The translations under genes were made by a program, and so were the position numbers. From assembly GCF_014635345.1 (NCBI RefSeq), contig NZ_BMCU01000006.1, forward strand, positions 124,001 to 188,000: a stretch of DNA of 64,000 nucleotides. The letters are read 5' to 3'. This document shows, piece by piece, positions 1-8,772 of this stretch. The stretch is from Rhodococcoides trifolii. GTDB lineage: Bacteria; Actinomycetota; Actinomycetes; Mycobacteriales; Mycobacteriaceae. Position 1 is the stretch's first letter, and each line of letters opens with the position of its first letter. The notes under the pieces were generated by a model. The model saw only the letters and a list, made by a program, of their open reading frames with translations, had not been told where the DNA came from and ran no database searches.

Positions 1-1
1 C

Positions 2-763
2 GTCCTGATGCCGGTCCGGGCGCGGATCAGCTGGAACGGTTTCGTCGCGCTGGGATCCGCGGCGTACGCGGTGGTTCTCGCCGGTCTCGCATCGATCCCG
101 CACCAGGGCGTTGCTTTCGCGCTGTTGGTCGTTGTCGGGGCGGCCTGGGTCGGTGTGCAGAGCACCTGGATGATCGCGACGCACGCCGTCATGCCGCCGT
201 GGGTGAAGGCGCGCGTCATCGCATTCGTCATGTTGACGTTTCAGGGAAGCCAGGCCGTCGGTGCACTGTTGTGGGGTCTGCTCACGGATCACATCGGACT
301 GATCCCGGCAATGCTGTTGTCCGCGTGCTTGATGCTGATGTCGGCGGGGGAGATTCTGCGCCGAGGGATTCTGCCGAGCGAGACCATCGCACCCGACCCG
401 TCCGGCGCGTCCGCGCCGTCGGCCCCGCCCGGGAACTACCGCGGTCAGCGGGTGATCGTCGAGACCGTCTACACCGTCCGGCCCGGCCGCACCGACCGAT
501 TCATCGACGACGTCGCAGAATTGAAAAGATCACGGCTGCGCCTCGGTGCAGTGCGGTGGACCCTTGCGGCGTCTGCCTCGTCGGACGAGTCCTACGTGGA
601 ATTCTGTACGTACAAGAACTGGAGCGACTACCTGGCGCAGGAGACGACCCGGCTGACGATTCCCGAGAGTCGGGTGCGGCAGAGGGTGATCGAGAATGTG
701 GTGCGCTCACCCGAGGTCTCCATGTTCGTGGTGTTCGGACGCGGTGAAGACGTCACACGGTGA
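2..763 (+). CDS. MFS exporter (MFS_3/EntS-like), C-terminal part
   Basis: Only the end of the gene is inside the window; the open frame runs in from the left edge. About 130 residues of hydrophobic transmembrane segments are followed, after an Ala/Pro-rich linker, by a soluble tail of about 110 residues that looks like a dimeric alpha-beta barrel (ABM-like). That layout is known for the MFS_3 group of drug or siderophore exporters related to EntS. The substrate cannot be told. It converges on the next gene, and the two 3' ends overlap by 11 nt (753-763). Confidence 0.7.
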   Translation, partial: VLMPVRARISWNGFVALGSAAYAVVLAGLASIPHQGVAFALLVVVGAAWVGVQSTWMIATHAVMPPWVKARVIAFVMLTFQGSQAVGALLWGLLTDHIGLIPAMLLSACLMLMSAGEILRRGILPSETIAPDPSGASAPSAPPGNYRGQRVIVETVYTVRPGRTDRFIDDVAELKRSRLRLGAVRWTLAASASSDESYVEFCTYKNWSDYLAQETTRLTIPESRVRQRVIENVVRSPEVSMFVVFGRGEDVTR

Positions 764-1541
764 ACCGCCCACCGTTACTGAGCAGAACAGCACCGACCAC
801 GTTGGCTGCTGCCGGCGAGGCGAGATAGAGAATGTTGTCCGCCAGTTCCTCGGCGCTGGCATAGCCACGAAACCCGTTCTGTGTCATGGCAGCTCGGAGT
901 CGCTCCGGTGTTCGACGCGCCATCGCGGTGTCCACCGGTCCCGGTGCGACCGTGTTGACTCTGATTCCGAATGCGGCGGCTTCCTTCGCGACCGACTGGC
1001 TCAAGGCGTGCACTCCCGCCTTGGACGCCGCGTAGTGCGGGTAGCCGAGAAGGGTGTCGAACGCCGAGGACGATCCGACGGTCACTATGGAGCCTCGACC
1101 CGCTGCCTTCATGACGCGAACCGCTTCGCGAAGGACGTGGAACGTGCCGTCGAGGTTGACGGACATGATGCGGCGCCAGTCCGAGTCGTCGATATGCGTC
1201 AGGACGTCCACGGGCTCTGCTCGGGTCATCGCGTCGTGGATGCGTTGTTTGCTGGCCGGGTCGTCGATTCCGGCGGCGTGGACCACGACGTCGATTCGTC
1301 CGTGCGTGTTCGCTATGCCGGCGAAGACGGCGGTCACACTCTCCGAATCGCTCACGTCTAGTGCGACAGGGTGGCCGACTTCGATGGTGGACGAGTGCGT
1401 CGTCACCGCTGCGGAATCGACGTCGCAGAGATATACCGCCGCTGCCCCACGATCGGCCAGCGAACGTGCTGTGGCCGCGCCGATCCCCGATCCGGCTCCG
1501 GTCACCACCGTAACCACCCCATCGAAGTCTCGCTCCGCCAT
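753..1541 (-). CDS. SDR family oxidoreductase
   Basis: A 262-aa classical short-chain dehydrogenase/reductase, predicted cytosolic and NAD(P)-dependent. The nucleotide-binding motif TGAGSGIG is at residues 14-21 and the catalytic Tyr170-x3-Lys174 pair (YAASK) is present. The ATG at 1541 was chosen because AGGAAGG lies just upstream and the Rossmann fold begins directly after it; a longer open frame to 1649 adds only non-homologous residues. It is divergent from the flavoprotein gene at 1714, and the perfect 14-bp palindrome at 1611-1624 lies between them, so both are probably under one repressor. The substrate is unknown, presumably an alcohol or ketone intermediate of this cluster. Confidence 0.85.
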   Translation of the reverse strand: MAERDFDGVVTVVTGAGSGIGAATARSLADRGAAAVYLCDVDSAAVTTHSSTIEVGHPVALDVSDSESVTAVFAGIANTHGRIDVVVHAAGIDDPASKQRIHDAMTRAEPVDVLTHIDDSDWRRIMSVNLDGTFHVLREAVRVMKAAGRGSIVTVGSSSAFDTLLGYPHYAASKAGVHALSQSVAKEAAAFGIRVNTVAPGPVDTAMARRTPERLRAAMTQNGFRGYASAEELADNILYLASPAAANVVGAVLLSNGGRFTV

Positions 1542-1610
1542 GAAACACGCCTTCCTGCAACGGTTGTGACGCCACGACATCGGTGCCGACAGTGTCGTCT
1601 CGCATTCACC

Positions 1611-1633
1611 AAGTGAATTCACTTCACTGTAAG
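1611..1633 (+). promoter_or_regulatory. Shared cluster operator, site 1
   Basis: The element begins AAGTGAATTCACTT, a perfect 14-bp palindrome, and continues to 1633. It sits between the divergent SDR (start 1541) and flavoprotein (start 1714) genes. Near-identical elements occur at 3066-3088, 10104-10126 and, on the other strand, 20734-20756. The likely ligand is the TetR regulator at 10157-10780 (inference). Confidence 0.6.
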
Positions 1634-1713
1634 GTGATCGGCAACACAACGCAACGAAGGCGGTTCTCGTAACAATGGTCGCCGCGCGAGCAGCTCGAGG
1701 AAACGGAGTTCCG

Positions 1714-3066
1714 ATGGACGAAGACGACTACGACTTGCTCGTGATCGGTGCGGGCATGGCAGGGCTGACGGCGGCCGCGAAGGCCGCTTCCACGGGTAGC
1801 CGTGTCTGTGTGCTCGACGTCGGATCGGACGTCGGTGGTTCCGCCCGGTTCGCCGGCTACGTCTGGACGGCACCCGATCACGCGACAATGGACGAGCACA
1901 ATCCGAACGGAGACTCTGCGCTGAAGCGGGCGTTGATCGACCGTTTCGACGACGGGGTGCAGTGGATTCGATCCGTCGGTGTGGACGTCGGCGAGGCGCA
2001 GCAGATCCTGAGTTTCGGCCGCGGGCACAAGTTCGACACGAACCACTACGTGGACACGTGTAGGCGACTCGTCGTCGAGTCGGGTGGGACGGTTCTCGTG
2101 AGCACCGTGACCGAACGCCTGGTTCGCGAGGGAGACGCGGTGCGCGGAGCCGTGATTCGTACCGGCGCCGGAGAGACGCACGTGGTGCGGGCGAGGGCAA
2201 CACTGGTCGCGTCGGGCGGTTTCCAAGGCGACCATGATCTTCTGTCCTGTCACGTGCATCCGAACGCCGCCACAATGCAGCTCAGGTCGAATCCACACAG
2301 CTGCGGCGACGGCTATCGTCTGGCGATCGACGCGGGCGCGGCGGCGTCGGCAGACGATGCCGGGTTTTACGGACATCTGATTCCGAGCGGTGTCGAGTTG
2401 AGGGACCCGTCGGATTTCGTGGACTTGTCGCTGTACTACAGCGAGCACGCGCTGCTGTTCAACGTCGACGGTGAGCGGTTCGTCGACGAGACTGTCGGAG
2501 ACCACCTGACCACGATGGCTCTTCTCGACCAGCCCGGCGGCCGCGGATTGCTCGTCGCCGACGCCCGTGTGCATCGGGACTGGATGCTGGCGTCGTACGT
2601 CGAGGGGGCTGTCGCCGTCGACAAGTTCGAACTGGCGAGCAGACGGGGCGGCCGCGTCGGGATGGCCGAGACGCTCGACGAACTCGAATACCTGCCGCAG
2701 GAGTGGGGATACGACGGCGGCGTCATTGCCGCTGCTGTCGCGACCTACAACGCCGACGCGACGTCCGGGGTCACCGTGTCGCCGAGTCGCCGGCTCGATC
2801 CGACACCTCTGTCTGAGGCTCCGTACTACGTGATCGAGACCGTGCCGGCGATCACGTTTCCGTTTCACGGCATACGAATCGACGACCGAGCGCGCGCGTT
2901 GAGCAACGATGGCGTCCCTGTTCCCGGTCTGCTGGTGGCCGGATCGGACACCGGTGGCCTGTGGAACCGCGCGTACGCGGGTGGGTTGGCATCCGCGTTG
3001 GTCTTCGGCCTCACGGCCGCCGAAACCGCCATCGGTCTGTCCTCCTCCGTCGCCCAGTTGACATGA
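1714..3066 (+). CDS. FAD-dependent dehydrogenase, KstD/fumarate-reductase-like
   Basis: A 450-aa flavoprotein of the fumarate reductase/3-ketosteroid dehydrogenase family. The N-terminus carries the dinucleotide-binding motif IGAGMAG at about residues 9-15, and the C-terminus has the DTGGLWNRAYAGGLASAL block that closes the FAD site in KstD-like enzymes. Family members introduce or remove C=C bonds next to carbonyl groups. The ATG at 1714 (after GAGGAAACGGAG) is preferred to an in-frame start at 1675. It is the first gene after operator site 1, with operator site 2 beginning at its stop codon, so it may be a monocistronic unit of the cluster regulon. The actual substrate, steroid or other alicyclic, is not determined. 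Confidence 0.8.
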   Translation: MDEDDYDLLVIGAGMAGLTAAAKAASTGSRVCVLDVGSDVGGSARFAGYVWTAPDHATMDEHNPNGDSALKRALIDRFDDGVQWIRSVGVDVGEAQQILSFGRGHKFDTNHYVDTCRRLVVESGGTVLVSTVTERLVREGDAVRGAVIRTGAGETHVVRARATLVASGGFQGDHDLLSCHVHPNAATMQLRSNPHSCGDGYRLAIDAGAAASADDAGFYGHLIPSGVELRDPSDFVDLSLYYSEHALLFNVDGERFVDETVGDHLTTMALLDQPGGRGLLVADARVHRDWMLASYVEGAVAVDKFELASRRGGRVGMAETLDELEYLPQEWGYDGGVIAAAVATYNADATSGVTVSPSRRLDPTPLSEAPYYVIETVPAITFPFHGIRIDDRARALSNDGVPVPGLLVAGSDTGGLWNRAYAGGLASALVFGLTAAETAIGLSSSVAQLT

Positions 3067-3088
3067 AGTGGATTCAGTTCATTTTACT
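3066..3088 (+). promoter_or_regulatory. Shared cluster operator, site 2
   Basis: The element starts AAGTGGATTCAGTTCA and continues TTTTACT. It begins at the last base of the flavoprotein stop codon and lies about 155 bp upstream of the ABC binding protein. A second GTTCAGTT half-site within an AACTGA/TCAGTT inverted repeat occurs at 3133-3151. This looks like the control region of the transporter operon. Confidence 0.55.
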
Positions 3089-3241
3089 GTGACCTGGTGA
3101 TTGACATCACAGCCTGTCCCGACTACGTTTCAAACTGACATCAGTTCAGTTGCCGAGATGCAGGGGCGACGGATTCCCACGACCCGGGTGACCGGTCGTC
3201 TCGACTCGGGGCTCGCAGACGTGCCCGGAAGGAAAGCAGAC

Positions 3242-4282
3242 ATGAAGACTTTCAAGAAGGCGATCGTCGCCCTCACCACCACAGCCGCGATGCTGGGTGT
3301 CGCCGCATGTGGCGGCGGGTCGACGTCCGGGTCCGCGCCCGTCGAAGGAAGCTGGGACGACATCGTCGCTGCCGCAAATCAAGAGGGCAGCGTCATGTTG
3401 TACTCGAGTCAGAAGCCGGCCAATCTCGATGCTCTGGTCACCGCCTTCCAGACGAAGTACCCCTCGATCAAGATGGAGTACGTTCGCGGGACCGATCCGG
3501 ACATCAACCCGCGCGTGGAGACCGAGAACAAGACGGGCCGGGGCACGGCGGACGTACACATGCTGACCGACGCGTCGTGGATCAAAACCGCTGCGGAGTC
3601 GGGTACGTTCTCCACCGAGCTCCGCGGACCGGATTTCGACGCTCCGGCATTCGATCGTGAGGCCAGTGTCATCAACGACCGGTTCTTCCTGTCGAGCGCG
3701 GCAGTGTTCGGTCTCGGATGGAACACGGCAGCCGTACCGGACGGCTTGACCTCTCCCGAGCAGATCATCGATCCGAAGTTCCGAGGCAAGATCGGCATCG
3801 TCAACCCGACCGGCATCGCGTCGTACGTCGACATGTACAAGTACTTCTCGTCTACCTACGGTGACGATTACTGGCAGCAGATCGCTGATCTCCAGCCCAG
3901 GATCTACCCGAGTGCGCTCGGTATCGCGCAGGCGTTGACGTCGGGTGAAGTGGTGGTGAGTCCGTCCGTGCAGCCGCTGGTCACCGAGGTCGCCGCCGGC
4001 GCACCGGTGAACTGGGCCTTGCCCGACAGCCCCTGGGGAACCCCCTGGTACACCGAAGTTCTCAGCGCCGCACCGCATCCGAACGCCGCTCAGGTCCTCG
4101 CCGACTTCATGGTGACGCCGGAAGGTCAGGCCGCACTGAACGGTGGTTACGCCGCCGCGCTGCCCGACGTCACCGGAGCCGTGGCGCAGGCCCAGGACAT
4201 CACGCTGCCGAACACCGAGGACCTGACTCCGGAAAAGGTCGACGAGTACTCGCAGCAGTGGGCAGGCATCTTCCAGAGCTGA
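3242..4282 (+). CDS. ABC transporter substrate-binding lipoprotein (Fe3+/polyamine type)
   Basis: A 346-aa extracellular solute-binding protein. The N-terminus is a lipoprotein signal: Lys-rich start, hydrophobic core, then the lipobox LGVAAC with Cys about residue 23. The mature part resembles the FbpA/PotD-type cluster of binding proteins. The start at 3242 follows GGAAGGAAAG; the upstream open frame lacks signal-peptide character. It is followed by an SDR, ABC ATPase and two-domain permease with no promoter-sized gap, so the operon pairs import with oxidation. Despite family resemblance to iron and polyamine binders, the context points to an organic catabolic substrate (inference). Confidence 0.85.
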   Translation: MKTFKKAIVALTTTAAMLGVAACGGGSTSGSAPVEGSWDDIVAAANQEGSVMLYSSQKPANLDALVTAFQTKYPSIKMEYVRGTDPDINPRVETENKTGRGTADVHMLTDASWIKTAAESGTFSTELRGPDFDAPAFDREASVINDRFFLSSAAVFGLGWNTAAVPDGLTSPEQIIDPKFRGKIGIVNPTGIASYVDMYKYFSSTYGDDYWQQIADLQPRIYPSALGIAQALTSGEVVVSPSVQPLVTEVAAGAPVNWALPDSPWGTPWYTEVLSAAPHPNAAQVLADFMVTPEGQAALNGGYAAALPDVTGAVAQAQDITLPNTEDLTPEKVDEYSQQWAGIFQS

Positions 4283-4316
4283 CGCCGATTGCGTCGACAG
4301 ATTCGGAGAGGCTGAC

Positions 4317-5081
4317 ATGCAAGGAACAGCTGTTCTGATCACCGGGGCAACCGGGGGGATCGGCGGTGCATGCGCACAAACGTTCGCCGATGCCGGGGCG
4401 ACGGTGTATCTGACCGATGTCGACGACGACGCCGGCCGCACTCGAGCCGACACCCTGGGGCCCAACGCCCACTATCACCATCTGGACGTCACCGACGAAA
4501 CCGATTGGAACGCAATCACATCCGTCATGTCGGACAACGGGCACGGCCTCGACGTTCTGGTCAACAGCGCCGGTGCGGCGATCAAGGCCACATTGGCGGA
4601 CACGACGCTGGCGCAGTTCCGGCGGATGGTGGACCTCAATCTGATCGGGACGTTCCTCGGTCTGAAGGCCGCAGCCCGGTGCATGCGTGACGGTGGCGCG
4701 ATCATCAACCTGTCCTCCTTGCGCGGGGTGGTGGCCACTGCCGAACTCGGGGCGTACGGAGCATCGAAGTTCGGAGTGCGGGCGCTGACGAAAGTCGCCG
4801 CACTCGAGTTGGCGCCCCGTAACATTCGCGTCAATGCCGTGTGCCCCGGAAGTATCGACACCCCTATCACGGCTCACCCGGATTTCGCCGACGACGACAC
4901 GCAGGCATACGTCCGCAGCATCCCGTTGCAACGGCGGGGGACACCCGACGAGGTCGCGAGTGTGGTCAAGTTCTTGGCAAGCCGCGACAGCAGTTACATG
5001 ACCGGATCCGATCTCCTGGTGGACGGCGGCACCGCGGCCGGTGTCCGCACCCCGAAAAAGCATGAAAGAGAGAACAACTGA
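4317..5081 (+). CDS. SDR family oxidoreductase
   Basis: A 254-aa short-chain dehydrogenase with TGATGGIG at residues 9-16 and catalytic Tyr147-x3-Lys151 (YGASK). The start at 4317 has GGAGAGG upstream. Its stop overlaps the ATPase start by 1 nt (TGATG at 5079-5083), so translation is probably coupled to the transporter. Being embedded in an import operon suggests it acts on the imported compound or its first product. The cofactor and substrate cannot be deduced. Confidence 0.85.
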   Translation: MQGTAVLITGATGGIGGACAQTFADAGATVYLTDVDDDAGRTRADTLGPNAHYHHLDVTDETDWNAITSVMSDNGHGLDVLVNSAGAAIKATLADTTLAQFRRMVDLNLIGTFLGLKAAARCMRDGGAIINLSSLRGVVATAELGAYGASKFGVRALTKVAALELAPRNIRVNAVCPGSIDTPITAHPDFADDDTQAYVRSIPLQRRGTPDEVASVVKFLASRDSSYMTGSDLLVDGGTAAGVRTPKKHERENN

Positions 5082-6241
5082 TGACGTCTCGATTTGCGGT
5101 ATCGGGTTTGACCAAGACGTACGGGACGAACGTCGTGGTCGACCACCTGGATTTGGATATCGAGCACGGTGAGTTTCTCGTTCTCCTCGGACCGAGTGGG
5201 TGCGGCAAGACGACGACCCTGCGCTGCCTGGCGGGTCTGGAGACGCCCGAGGGGGGCTCGATCGCGTTCCGCGACGACAGAGTTTTCGACGCGGCCACGA
5301 AAGTGAACGTTCCGGCGCACAAACGCAATATCGGGATGGTGTTCCAGTCGTACGCACTGTGGCCACACATGACGGTTCGCGAGAACATTCAGTACCCACT
5401 CAAGGTCCGCAAACTCAAGCAAGCAATCGCCGACGGCGCTGTCGACAGTGCCGCCGGAATGGTCGACTGCGGAGGCCTCCTGGACCGCTATCCGTCGCAG
5501 CTCAGTGGCGGCCAGCAGCAGCGAGTTGCGGTCGCCCGCGGTCTCGTCGCACAGCCGGACCTCGTGTTGTTCGACGAGCCGCTCAGCAACCTCGATGCGA
5601 GACTGCGGGACCAGGTTCGTTCTCAAATCCACCAACTGCATCAGAATCTCGGATTCACCGCGGTATTCGTCACGCACGATCAGGCCGAGGCGTTCGCGCT
5701 CGGGGATCGCCTTGCCATCATGAAGTCGGGGAAGATCGAACAGTACGACGAACCCGAGTTCGTGTTCGAGAACCCGGTGTCGGAATACGTCGCGGCGTTC
5801 ATCGGAATGGGAAACCGGCTGGAACTACGCCGGGGACACGATGGTTGGATCACCAGCGCCGACGACGTCGTCGATCTCAGCGACGCGGTGGTTCGCGACC
5901 GCGCCGACGAAGGAAAGACCGCGGTAGCGCGGTTCCGCCCGGACGACGTGTCGTTGCACGACTCGATGGCCGACGTACCGGCCGGGAACATCGCGCTGCA
6001 CGCCGAGTTGGTGACGTACGAATACGGCGGCCGCTACTTCGACGTCACGGTGAAGACCGGCGTGGAACAGCTCTCGTTGCGCGCGAACGCAACTCGACAC
6101 AGTGCGGCTCTGCGCGCGAGCCGTCCCGGAGATCCACTGGTGGTGAGCTTCTCACCGTCGTCGCTGCGGGTCTACACGGACTCGGTACCCGACAGCGCGG
6201 ACGCACCCCGCGATCTCGCGACCACCGGGGGCCGGTCCTGA
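5081..6241 (+). CDS. ABC transporter ATPase (PotA/FbpC-like)
   Basis: A 386-aa cytoplasmic ATPase. Walker A GPSGCGKTT is at residues 37-45, the Q-loop lies around VFQSYALWP, signature LSGGQ is at 141-145 and Walker B LVLFDEP at 161-167. The roughly 150-residue C-terminal extension matches a TOBE regulatory domain, as in PotA, FbpC and MalK-like subunits. It overlaps both neighbours by 1 nt (at 5081 and 6241), which fixes the starts. It energises the permease at 6241-7965 with the lipoprotein at 3242-4282. Confidence 0.9.
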   Translation: MTSRFAVSGLTKTYGTNVVVDHLDLDIEHGEFLVLLGPSGCGKTTTLRCLAGLETPEGGSIAFRDDRVFDAATKVNVPAHKRNIGMVFQSYALWPHMTVRENIQYPLKVRKLKQAIADGAVDSAAGMVDCGGLLDRYPSQLSGGQQQRVAVARGLVAQPDLVLFDEPLSNLDARLRDQVRSQIHQLHQNLGFTAVFVTHDQAEAFALGDRLAIMKSGKIEQYDEPEFVFENPVSEYVAAFIGMGNRLELRRGHDGWITSADDVVDLSDAVVRDRADEGKTAVARFRPDDVSLHDSMADVPAGNIALHAELVTYEYGGRYFDVTVKTGVEQLSLRANATRHSAALRASRPGDPLVVSFSPSSLRVYTDSVPDSADAPRDLATTGGRS

Positions 6242-7965
6242 TGGCGACCGCCACGATGACGCCACCGTCGACCCCGACCGAGCCGGCGCAGGCGCGCACC
6301 CGGTCCGTGTCGCCGCAGTGGCGAGCCCGCATCGGCTATGCAGCGGTTCTGGCCGTGCTCGCGTACCTTGTCGTTCTTCCGATGGTTCGGCTACAGATGC
6401 TTGCCTTCGAGGACGGCGCAGCCGGATACCGGGCTCAGTACGGACGTTTCGACATCGCCAAGACGCTGGGCACGACGGCCTCGCTGGCGCTGGGGTCGCT
6501 GGTGATCGCCATGGTGCTGGGCACGCTGCTGGCCTTCGCGGCCAGTCGGCTCCCGGCGAAGATGGGCTGGCTCCGGATCATTCCCATCCTGCCCATCGTC
6601 ATGCCCGCCGTTGCCAGCATCGTCGGGTGGGCTTTTCTCCTCTCGCCCGGTCCCGGTTACCTCAATGTGGTGCTGCGCTTGCTGCCCTGGTGGAGCGGAT
6701 CCGACAGTGGCCCGATCGACATCTACACGGTGCCCTGGATCATCATCCTCACCGGCTTCGGCCTCACGTCGTTCGTGTACCTCTTCGTCAGCTCGGGCAT
6801 GCAGAACATCAGCTCCGAACACCTCGAAGCCGCACAGACCAGCGGATCGTCGACGGTGGGTATCTTCTTCAAGATCGTTCTGCCACTACTGCGTCCGTCC
6901 CTCATCTACGGCGGTGGAATCGCGCTGCTGCTCGGTCTTGGCCAGTTCACCGGACCGCTTCTGCTCGGTCAGAACAGCGGTGTCAAGGTACTCACCACGG
7001 AGATGTACAGCCGAGTAACGCAGTCCCCGTCCGACTTCGCCGCCGCGGCGGCCGCCGGCTCACCGTTGGTGATCTTCGGCATCGTGCTGGTTCTGGTGCA
7101 GAAAGCGCTGTTGGGCAACCAAACTCGATTCGTCACCCACGGCGGCAAGGCCTTTGCACCGTCCACGGGTCGGGCCACCTGGGCCACGGTCACCATTTCC
7201 GTGTTCGCCCTCTTCGCACTGGTCATTCCACTCGTGGGTCTGGTCATCGTGTCGCTGAGTCCGTACTGGTCGGGGTCGCTGTCGTGGAGCCTGCTCACTC
7301 TCGACAACTTCCGCACGCTCCTGTCGACCGACGCCGTGGTGCAATCGGTGCTCACCAGCGTTCTGACCTCCCTCGGTGCCGTCGTGATCTGCATCCCGCT
7401 GGGCTACCTGATGGCGAACCTGCTCGTCCGCGGTCGACGGTTCAAGATCCTCGCCACGATCGCCGACCTCATGACTGCACTGCCGCTGGGCATCCCGGCT
7501 GTCATCTTCGGTGTCGGCTTCCTCCTGACCTACACCGAACCGCCGTTCATCCTCTACGGCACCCGGACCGTCATCGTTCTGGTCTACATCGTGCTGATGC
7601 TGCCGTTCGCGACCAGAATGCAGATGACCGCAATGCTGTCACTGGGCAATACCTACAACGAAGCGTCGGCCACAAGCGGGGCATCACCGTTCGTGACCAC
7701 CATGCGAATCATGTTGCCGCTCATGCGTCCCACGATCCTCAGTGCGGTCGCGTTGATGTTCATTCTGCTGACGCACGAATTCGCGGCGTCACTGTTGGTG
7801 CGTGCGTCGACCACCCAGGTGATGGGCACATTGCTGTTCGACATGTGGCAGAACGGGTCGTATCCGCTGGTGGCGGCAATGGCTCTGTTGATGACTGCCG
7901 TGACGACCATCGGGGTCGCGATCGCCATGCTCGTCGGCGGACGTAACGTTCTGAGCAAGCTGTGA
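6241..7965 (+). CDS. ABC transporter permease, two fused membrane domains
   Basis: A 574-aa inner-membrane permease with about twelve transmembrane segments, arranged as two copies of the BPD_transp_1 domain as in FbpB and ThiP. Each half has a cytoplasmic EAA loop: HLEAAQTSGSS near residue 197 and YNEASATSGAS near residue 470. One polypeptide therefore supplies both halves of the channel. The ATG at 6241 overlaps the ATPase stop. An open frame continues upstream to 5200, but it is out of frame with the ATPase gene and is not a genuine N-terminal extension. Confidence 0.88.
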   Translation: MATATMTPPSTPTEPAQARTRSVSPQWRARIGYAAVLAVLAYLVVLPMVRLQMLAFEDGAAGYRAQYGRFDIAKTLGTTASLALGSLVIAMVLGTLLAFAASRLPAKMGWLRIIPILPIVMPAVASIVGWAFLLSPGPGYLNVVLRLLPWWSGSDSGPIDIYTVPWIIILTGFGLTSFVYLFVSSGMQNISSEHLEAAQTSGSSTVGIFFKIVLPLLRPSLIYGGGIALLLGLGQFTGPLLLGQNSGVKVLTTEMYSRVTQSPSDFAAAAAAGSPLVIFGIVLVLVQKALLGNQTRFVTHGGKAFAPSTGRATWATVTISVFALFALVIPLVGLVIVSLSPYWSGSLSWSLLTLDNFRTLLSTDAVVQSVLTSVLTSLGAVVICIPLGYLMANLLVRGRRFKILATIADLMTALPLGIPAVIFGVGFLLTYTEPPFILYGTRTVIVLVYIVLMLPFATRMQMTAMLSLGNTYNEASATSGASPFVTTMRIMLPLMRPTILSAVALMFILLTHEFAASLLVRASTTQVMGTLLFDMWQNGSYPLVAAMALLMTAVTTIGVAIAMLVGGRNVLSKL

Positions 7966-8723
7966 TCGGTCCAACTCGGTTGTCCGAGAAAGTCGTCCTG
8001 GTCACCGGTGCGACGGGCGGCATCGGTACGGAGATCGTCCGGCGATTGGCCTCGGAAGGTGCGTCGGTGGTCGTCACCGACGTCGACGCCGCCGCGTGCC
8101 GAGCGCTGGTCGCCGATCAGGACAGGCCAGACGAACACCTGGCCGCCGCCCTCGACATCACCGGCGAAGACCACTGGGGCACAGTCGTCGAGGCGGTTGC
8201 CGAGCGGTTCGGCCGACTCGACGCCCTGATCAACAACGGCGCGATCGGCAGCATCGGCACGGTTGTCGACGAAGACCTCGAGCACTACGAGCAGGTGATC
8301 GCGGTCGGTCAGACCGGCACCTGGCTCGGCATGAAACACGCCGGCGCGTACATCGAGCAGACGGGAGGCGGGTCGATCGTCAACATCTGCTCGATCCTGG
8401 GGACGGTCGGCGGACTGGGTAACAGCTTCGCCTACGCGGCGGCCAAGGGCGCGGTACGCACGATGACGAAAAATGCAGCGTTGCACTGGGCCACGACGGG
8501 AGTGCGAGTCAACTCGATCCATCCCGGATTCATCGAGACCCAGCAACTGCTGGATCGATTCGAGGGTTCGGAGCGGCATCGGTCGATGATCGCGCACACG
8601 CCTATGGGCCGACTGGGGTCGGCACCGGAAGTTGCTGCTGCAGTTGCTTTTCTGGCCGGCGACGATTCGTCGTTCATGACCGGATCGGAACTGTACGTCG
8701 ACGGCGGGTGGACCTGCGACTGA
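7962..8723 (+). CDS. SDR family oxidoreductase
   Basis: A 253-aa short-chain dehydrogenase with TGATGGIG at residues 15-22 and Tyr158-x3-Lys162 (YAAAK). The position usually holding the catalytic Ser region reads NICSI, so Ser144 is likely the third catalytic residue. The GTG start at 7962 overlaps the permease stop (GTGA). It ends the transporter operon; a hairpin at 8731-8772 follows. It is the second SDR of this operon, so at least two redox steps may follow uptake. Confidence 0.85.
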   Translation: MIGPTRLSEKVVLVTGATGGIGTEIVRRLASEGASVVVTDVDAAACRALVADQDRPDEHLAAALDITGEDHWGTVVEAVAERFGRLDALINNGAIGSIGTVVDEDLEHYEQVIAVGQTGTWLGMKHAGAYIEQTGGGSIVNICSILGTVGGLGNSFAYAAAKGAVRTMTKNAALHWATTGVRVNSIHPGFIETQQLLDRFEGSERHRSMIAHTPMGRLGSAPEVAAAVAFLAGDDSSFMTGSELYVDGGWTCD

Positions 8724-8730
8724 AGGGGAC

Positions 8731-8772
8731 CGGGGTGGATGCCCTCAGCGCGAGCTGAAGGTGTCCACCCCG
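8731..8772. terminator. Bidirectional hairpin between convergent genes
   Basis: CGGGGTGGA at 8731-8739 pairs perfectly with TCCACCCCG at 8764-8772, with an inner stem TCAGC-GCGA-GCTGA. It lies between the end of the SDR at 8723 and the MBL-fold gene, overlapping the last MBL codons (stop at 8745). There is no clear T-run, so it is a hairpin-only terminator candidate. Confidence 0.5.

Noticed and set aside
5200-6240. Apparent 921-aa open frame running into the permease
   Set aside because: The extra part is antisense-like Arg-rich sequence in another frame of the ATPase gene; the permease has a clear ATG at 6241.
6318-7946. 542-aa open frame within the permease gene
   Set aside because: Gly/Arg/His-rich shadow of the permease with no family pattern.
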